The translations under genes were made by a program, and so were the position numbers. The notes under the pieces were generated by a model. The model saw only the letters and a list, made by a program, of their open reading frames with translations. It was not told where the DNA came from and did not search any database. A DNA stretch of 64,000 bases from Psococerastis gibbosa (Eukaryota; Arthropoda; Insecta; Psocodea; Psocidae), in the NCBI GenBank assembly GCA_963971405.1, contig OZ020489.1:11098001-11162000 (forward strand). The letters run 5' to 3'. The stretch's first letter is position 1. The number at the start of each line of letters is the position of its first letter. Positions 26,001 to 32,000 of this stretch are shown one piece after another.

Positions 26001-29000
26001 ACGGCAGTAGAAACCCTATTTCCTTCATGGGTAACAGCTGTGCTGAATATCAGGTAGGCAAAAGTCATATCATATTATCACGCCTAGCTAGGATTACTAA
26101 AATTTAGGATACAAATTACAATATTGTAATTTTGTTGAATGCAATAGCCCTCTTACGTTGAATAGAATGTGTTCTATTTTGGGAACTTCATATAGTGCAC
26201 ATTCTTGGCTAGCAAATTGAAGAATTCACTGTAAAGATGATTGTAAACGTCGTTCCATTGTAAACCATTGTCGAAGATGTTTTGTCGCCATGATTTTCCT
26301 TATTTCAGAAAACTGGAATACCTATTATTTACCACTGCGGTTAAATTAATTGTTCATGGTCAGTTTTACGCTGAATATGCCTCATTCTTGGTTTTGCTCT
26401 GCAGGTGGAGAAAGGACTGAGGAAGACTGTTTTTGAGGAGGGGTTAAGTCTGTCACTATGGATTCGTACTGTCCAGCAAACTGGAAATCTCATGTATGCT
26501 GCTGGGAAGATAGACTACAGTATTTTAGAGGTAAAAATATCCTTCCGCAACTTGCCCAGAGACAAAAAAGAAGGGGCAGTTTACTACAAATAGGCACTTA
26601 CTGTTTACTTTTTACTTATTCCGCACCTTATCCCCTACGGGAGGTCGTGGTACGATGGCATTGGCGCTTCCACAGCACTCCATCTAGGGCGTCTTGGTAT
26701 GAGAAAATGAGTTGATCCAGCTGCAGTTGCCGGGTGCGATACTTGAGCTTCCTCCATTCTGGTTATTCAACACTTCCTCTGGTACCAGTCCCACTCTTCT
26801 TACATGTCCCCAATTTGGTTTCTGTGTCTCATTATTGGTCGTACTCTTCTTCACCCTCGAACAAAAAGTCAATATTTTTTCATGTTCCCTCTATGCTTCT
26901 TCCTCCAGTCATTTCCTCATATACACCTGCTGTTATCCAATCTCTTTCCGAACCATTGGTTCTTCCACCCCGAACGAATTTCTAATCCTGCCTCTTGTCT
27001 TGACGGGCTGCTCCGGTGAACTTAATCTCAGCCACTATTTCACTGTTTTGTCTGTTATTCGTGCCGACTGTCTCCCAACTGTACTTCGTGATTGGTATAA
27101 TTAGTAGAATAACAGCTGTTAATGTGTCGTCAATGTCAATTCTTGCAGATCGTGAATGGGGTCGTCCAATACAGATTTGACCTCGGCATGGGAGAGGGGC
27201 TTGTGCGCGTGAGCAGTGTCTTGGTTTCGGACGGGCAGTGGCACGAGATTCTGCTGGAGCGAGAAGGCAACACCGCGCGGGTCGTCGTCGACCGTAAGCA
27301 CGTCGTCCACGGGTCGTCTCCAGGCATCAACGAGGTCCTCAACGTGCAGACGGCCGTTTTCTATTTTGGTGCTGAGGTGGGTCTGCCGTCTATTCTCTAT
27401 CCTAAAATTAGTCTTGGAAATTGTTGGTGTGTTTCCAATATCTTATTCTCTAGATAAGGAGATCACCCATATCAGCTGCTTTCTTTAAGAGGAAATGTAA
27501 GTAGAAAATAAGCACCCCAAAATTTGTTGTTTTTATTGACTTTTTATTTTTTTATTTAATTAACAAAGCAAATCAATAAAGGCTTGGCTCATGGAAGTTG
27601 TAGAAGACTACTTCATGCATCATATATATTAGGAAATATTACATTTTTGGTGCCTTAGTTCTTTCATAAATACCAGACAGGACTAACATTTCGCGTATTC
27701 TGGGATTTTTAGAAGAACTACCAAACCAAATTTTTAATAACTTGCTGAGTTAATTAAATTAAAAAATGAAAAGTAGCCTATTTAATTTTGAGGTGCCAAT
27801 TTTCTACGTAGCATATCCTCTTAATGAACAAAGAGTAAAAATTCTAGGCTACAATAATAATTTGAGTCGTTTTTGAAAAATATTTGTAGTAGAATTTTTA
27901 TTTAGTATTAGGCTGGTAAAACGCCCAAAATTGAGTTGGCCCTAAACAGAAAATAAAAAATAAATAGATGATTTTCATCGAGTTTAGCCACAGTTTGCGT
28001 CACCAAAAAGGATAACAATACAGATTTCAAGACCCTCCCATAAGAATGAGCACTTCAAAAATTGACTATTGCCTAGAAGTGCACAAAAAATACAGGTTCA
28101 TCACTAAATTATTATTATTATTATTATTGTTAAATTACACCATAGCATTAGGCTTCCGCCATCAGCTTTCTTACAGCCCAACACAACACATAATCTGGTG
28201 AACCTCTGCTACTGACGAGAGCCTGGCACGTCTTAAGGTGTTTTCCATAGAATGGTAACAATCTTGGCTATATTATCTTTTTCTTTCCTTCCAGGTACAT
28301 CAGCATCCGACTATTATCGGATTCTACGACCTGCGATGAGGGTTCATAGGGTGCATGGACGATGTGAGTATGGCGCAAGTCAGTGTTCCGCTCCACAAGT
28401 CAGGCTCCAGCACGGTCGTATCTATGAAGAGGCTAAATTCAACTAAGTTCAACTGCAATCCGGCCACGGTATGTACCTTTCTATTGCTCATATTGACATT
28501 CAACCTAGCTTTATAGGCCTTTAACGTCACCGAAGCCATTGCTGGCAATGTTTTCAATGGAAAAAGAGCATGTCGAGCTTACGCATACCATGGGATATAG
28601 TCCCGCTACCCACGGACGATCGCGACCCGACAGACTCCCTGGGGAAAACAATCTAATTTTGAACTCACTTCCAAAGATTTATAGGTATCTGACGTATCGC
28701 CGGGGTTCCAATCGATACCGGATCTTAGCTATCGCTAGTGTAGTTTACTGCCATTCTGCTCTTGAGGTTTTTATATATAGTCATAGCCCGCCCATAAGAC
28801 CACATTAACTGTCAAATGCATATATGTATTTAAATTATGTGAGTGAGACCAACACATTTTTTTCCCAGGTACTTATATCACAGGGAGCTTGCGGAACACA
28901 ACCGTGCCAGAACGGAGGCACCTGCAGACAACTACCAGATGACGGCTACGAATGTTCCTGCCACGAACGTTTCACCGGGCACCACTGCGAGGTCGACACG

Positions 29001-32000
29001 AACCCTTGCGAGTCGTCGCCCTGTCTTCACGGAGGGATCTGCAAGCCAGAGCCTGAAGGCGAGGGCTACACCTGCGTCTGCCCGCGGGGACTCTCTGAGT
29101 CTCGCTGCGAGTTCGGCCGGTTCTGCAACCCGAACCCGTGCCGCAATGGCGGCCAGTGTGAGGAGGGCGACAACGGGCCCATCTGCAAGTGCAACGGCTA
29201 CGCCGGTCAGTTGTGCGAGATCGATTTCGACGAGTGCCTTAGCGGACCCTGTTTACACGGTGCCACTTGCGTCAATGTCATTGGCGGGTACACGTGCTAC
29301 TGTCGCGGGGCGTACAGTGGGCCCCTCTGTGCTACGCCTCTGTATTCCGCCCCTATTTCTTCTTCCATTTATAATTTAACTCTCGAGGAACTGGTCGGAA
29401 TCGTCGGCGTTCTCGTGGTCATTCTTGTGTTGGTGTTATGTTTTGTTATATTTCGTAAAGTGCGTACCAGCCGGTCGAGACACTCTGGTAACCATATAAA
29501 TAATGAGACGCGTAAAGACATTGTTTTGAATTCAACGTGTAAGCCCCATGATGTGGATTTCAAGCGGGGCTCCAAGTTGAGCAACATAGAAGTTAGTCAG
29601 GTATTTACTTTTACTTTATTACCCATAAAACTTACTTAATTTACTGAACACTTTGAAGACGTTATAGCTCCTGGCTGCTGACTGCTGCAATCTTGGTTGG
29701 CTATAGAAGGCTGGCTACTCGTCAACACTCTATTTTGTATTTATTTTATATTTCCTCGTCTTCGTAAAATAATTTGTAGGTTCTCCTTGGCGCTACGTTT
29801 TGTGTCACTCAGTTATTTACAATATGGGAGTCCCTTAAAGAGAAAGGGGTGACTTACTTGACTAAGGTAGGCGCATCCAGCCCGGGGGGACTTTTGGCCG
29901 CTGCCACTACACCACGCCATCTCGGACGATCTTCCGCCGCTAGCGTCCAGTCTCGGGTGCCGGTGGCGTGCACATCATCTAGTACTTGGTCCATCCATCT
30001 GAGCCTTGGCCTACCGGGCAGCCTAGGGTGGTTGAAGGGGTCTTCCAAAACCAGCTTCGGCGTCCTCGTCGCCTGCATTCGGTGCACATGACCTTGCCAT
30101 TGGATTCGACGCCCTTTCAGGGGTATATTGCAGTATGTCAATGCCAATTTTTTTAAGGCAAATTAATAATAGATTGGGTGATTTTCAGGGCCGCCGACGA
30201 TTATTTGACACTGAGGGCAAGGCTCATTGTATAGCAGTGACCATAAGAAAATGGTCTTTTAGTAAATGTAGGTCATGTAAAATAGTGAATGGTGTGTCGA
30301 TTTCTCTAACATTTTTCTGTAGCCTAAATTTTAGCCTAAAATATCTAAATTTTTGGTTTCCGCGTGTCACCTATTTACCGAAGTTGCTCTTAATCCTTTT
30401 TTACCTAGGCTAACAAGAAGTTGTTTAACGTTTTGTATAGGTATAGGTATTGTTTTTCATTTACAATAATTTCCTTTCTGCAGGTTTTGTGCGCATACGT
30501 AATAGGTAAGGCGGCTATTCCACTTTTCAATATTCCGTCATTTGTGCATCAATAATTGAAGAGATTTTTGTTTTAAGGAGACTATTATAAGTTAATTTAT
30601 AATATGGTAGAGACTTATTATTGATGCATAACTGACGGAATATTGACAGGTGAAATAGCCGTTACTTAATTTAAAACTCATACAGACTCGTTATTTATTT
30701 AAACCATCTCTCAATTTTATTGAAACGAACCGTTTATTTGAAAAATAATTGACAAGTCTAACATCTAGCGTATAAAAACAGATTTGTAGTAATATGACGT
30801 ATTTGCAATGAAGTAACTATTTAATGGTACGGTAATATATTATCCTTCGGAACAACTTAATTGAGGGGCTTGCATACAAAAGGACATGTAGAGTAGTGGT
30901 ATAGACTCCGACTTTCACCCGAAAGGTTGTTGGTTCGAGTCCCACACTTGCTGCATTTTCTGGTAATGCTTCGGAGGGCACGTAAAGCAGGTGGTCCCGG
31001 GTCTTTCTAGTTGGCTTAGTAATAGAACAAAAAAGTAAAAAGTCTATAATTAAAGGCGATTTGCCACTTGAAACTGTAAATGTAGGGGAGACTTAGAACT
31101 GAATCTAAATTATATAAAATAGTAAAATACATTAAGGGATGTAATATTTTATTTAATATTCTTTTATAATATAGGAATCGAATTAGACTTTTTATTAAAT
31201 GTGTTTTAGCAATCGACGATTCCAGTGATTCCAACAAAAATTTTTTTTGTGACAAATCGCTTTTTAAATTCATGCTCCTCAATGTTCAACCACGCTTTGT
31301 CTCAATCATTACAGTCTGAGGAAAATGTCGCCAAATTTCAAACTTGTAAGCTTCAGGCTAGCTGGTTGCGGACATCAACAGCGTATGCAATGAAGCGGCA
31401 AAAGACGTTGGTACCTAGTCTCATAAGTCCAAGAGTCAAAGCCCAAGGTCAAGATTTCACTGCGCCTGTATAACGACCGTATGGATTTCAGACATTATTT
31501 GTATTGTTTCCGTATGCATTTTTGCCCATTGGAAAACTGGTATACCGTGCGTTTTCGTTAGCTTACGGTTAGGCGCCATCTATTTGATTTTATTATCCTT
31601 GGTTAACATTTACTGGTTGTTTTTGTAGAGGGAAGTCCCAGGGCCGCAGCGCCCCGCCTCCTACACGGCGTCCTCCGAGCCCCATCCACCCATCCCCCTC
31701 AACAACTTGGACTCGCTGCGGAGCTATGGCTCAGCGGGCGACGAGTTGGAGGCAGAGCTCCCAGCGGATTATCTGCGCAACCTCAACAGGTCTTGCCAAC
31801 CCCCCGCCGACGTCGACGCTGGCAAACCCTCCTGGTCGGCGATACCGTTAGCTAGTTTTTCTGAAAACAGTATCAAGAATGGTAAGTAGACTATACTGCT
31901 GACTTCTTACGTTAGCCTACGCCCGTTTTTGGCCGGTCGGCTCTCGTGTCGACAGAGTCATCTTTGTTGCTTTGCGGATAGAGCAGTAGACTGTGGTCTT

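Noticed and set aside
28843-29379. Ala/Thr/Arg-rich 178-residue frame overlapping exon 19
   Set aside because: An alternative frame of the GC-rich EGF exon. The exon frame with regular cysteine spacing is the real one.
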